Assembly (NCBI GenBank): GCA_035464655.1
Contig: DATHRZ010000044.1
Location: 62,001 to 126,000, forward strand
Length of the DNA stretch: 64,000 bases
DNA from: JARFPW01 sp035464655
GTDB lineage: Bacteria; Gemmatimonadota; Gemmatimonadetes; Palauibacterales; Palauibacteraceae
Direction: 5' to 3'
In this document: one piece after another, positions 63,370 through 64,000 of the stretch
Position numbering within the stretch: the stretch's first letter is position 1
Layout of the letters: every line of letters begins with the position of its first letter
Made by a program: the position numbers and the translations under genes
Notes under the pieces: model-generated
Seen by the model: only the letters and a program-made list of their open reading frames with translations
What the model was told of the DNA's origin: nothing
The model's database searches: none

Positions 63370-64000
63370 TCAGCCAGATGCCACGGGGTATCCAAGAAGC
63401 TTAAGCTTGCCCGGATTCTTGCGCCAGTTCGCCAGCACCTTCACGCGGAGGTCGAGATACACGCGCTCGCCGACGAAAGGTTCGATCGACCTTCGCGCCC
63501 CGATCCCGATCCGGCGGATCGTCCGTCCGCCCTTCCCGATCACGATGCCCTTTTGCGACTCCCGCTCCACGAAGATCGTGGCCGCGATGTAGAGGGGCTC
63601 GGATCCCTCTCGATACTCCTCGATTCCCACCGCCAGGCTGTAGGGGAGCTCCTGCCCGAGTTCCTCGAAGCAGACTTGCCGGATCTTCTCGGCCACGAAG
63701 AAGCGTACTGGCGCCGTGGCGACCTCGTCGGCCGGGTAGTAGGGCGGGCCCGGCGGCAGACGCCGAAGGACCGCGTCACGCAGGGCGTCCACTCCCTCGC
63801 CCGTCGTAGCCGTCGTCGGAATCACGGCCTCCCAGTCGCCGGAAGCCTCGAACGCGGCTCTCACGGAAGCCGACGTCGCCTCGTCCACCCGATCGCGCTT
63901 GTTCAGGCACAGGATGGTTCGCGGCGACGCGGGCGGCGCGTAGTCCGCCGCGTGTTCGAGGCTGCGCTCGTACCCCAGATCGGCCACGTACACGAGCACA
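63370..64000 (-). CDS. era: GTPase Era, C-terminal part (truncated by the window edge)
   Basis: At least 210 residues of the C-terminal part are present; the N-terminal G1-G3 motifs lie beyond position 64000. Visible are the G4 motif NKRDRVD, the YYPADEVATAPVRFFVAEKIR region, and the KH RNA-binding domain with FVERESQKGIVIGKGG. Era binds 16S rRNA near its 3' end and is needed for 30S assembly. The end is a plausible complete C-terminus (KVLANWRKNPGKLKLLGY). It is followed by the Trm112-like gene. Confidence 0.94.
   Translation of the reverse strand, partial: VLVYVADLGYERSLEHAADYAPPASPRTILCLNKRDRVDEATSASVRAAFEASGDWEAVIPTTATTGEGVDALRDAVLRRLPPGPPYYPADEVATAPVRFFVAEKIRQVCFEELGQELPYSLAVGIEEYREGSEPLYIAATIFVERESQKGIVIGKGGRTIRRIGIGARRSIEPFVGERVYLDLRVKVLANWRKNPGKLKLLGYPVASG

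Overview
The window is 64 kb of GC-rich, very compact bacterial chromosome that looks entirely housekeeping. It has no intergenic stretch longer than about 170 bp, and I saw no rRNA, tRNA, insertion sequence, prophage or CRISPR. The organism is a diderm with a complete-looking Kdo and lipopolysaccharide export set, BamA/Skp, LolC/LolD and most of the lipid A pathway. It also carries features rare in Proteobacteria: an LpxC-FabZ fusion, a PorV/PorQ-type outer-membrane protein, bacillithiol synthase BshC, and the McsA-McsB-ClpC arginine-phosphorylation module. Together these suggest Gemmatimonadota or a close relative in the FCB group. That assignment is inference from gene content only.

Plus strand, 1-22815. 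The first part carries fatty acid synthesis (end of a probable fabD, then fabG, acpP, fabF), followed by purE, ispF, a DedA protein, a XerC/D recombinase, a nitroreductase-like protein and an unusual secreted protein with a bactofilin-like segment followed by a probable beta-barrel. After a recognisable promoter at about 7000 comes an almost gapless operon: kdsB-pyrG-kdsA-kdsC-kdsD-lptC-lptA-lptB. It makes CMP-Kdo and the Lpt export machine. Then come rpoN and a surface-polysaccharide group (GT2, GT4, YfhO-like, flippase-like, DPM1-like GT2). The GT4 gene carries an in-frame 28-bp perfect palindrome.

Minus strand, 64000-22857, read from high to low coordinates. Era (truncated by the window edge), a Trm112-like protein, PorV-like protein, rnr, prfB (with the classical +1 programmed frameshift), lysS, lolC, lolD, mcsA, mcsB, clpC, bamA, skp, lpxD, lpxC-fabZ, lpxA, a Gfo/Idh/MocA oxidoreductase, a 44-residue membrane protein, lpxB, an LPLAT acyltransferase, lpxK, rlmH, a methyltransferase, bshC, a small coiled-coil membrane protein, murJ, uvrC and threonine synthase. 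After a 143-bp gap come a TPR protein, a DUF512 radical-SAM protein, der, plsY, gpsA, a MerR regulator, surE, pcm and a YqaA-like protein. A 170-bp region with tandem inverted repeats and AT-rich DNA then precedes a YfgM-like TPR membrane protein and a ChrA chromate transporter.

Many neighbouring genes overlap by 4 bp (ATGA, GTGA or TTGA), so translational coupling is the dominant arrangement. The shared theme is cell-envelope biogenesis: lipid A acylation and phosphorylation, Kdo supply, Lpt/Lol/Bam transport, peptidoglycan lipid II flipping and surface glycans, mixed with translation and protein quality control. No striking new defence or mobile system is visible. The most unusual signals are the palindromic insertion in the GT4 gene, the bactofilin-like/barrel protein, a lipoprotein-type LptC with an oversized LptA, an oxidoreductase in the place often held by lpxI, and the McsAB-ClpC module without ctsR in an LPS-bearing cell.
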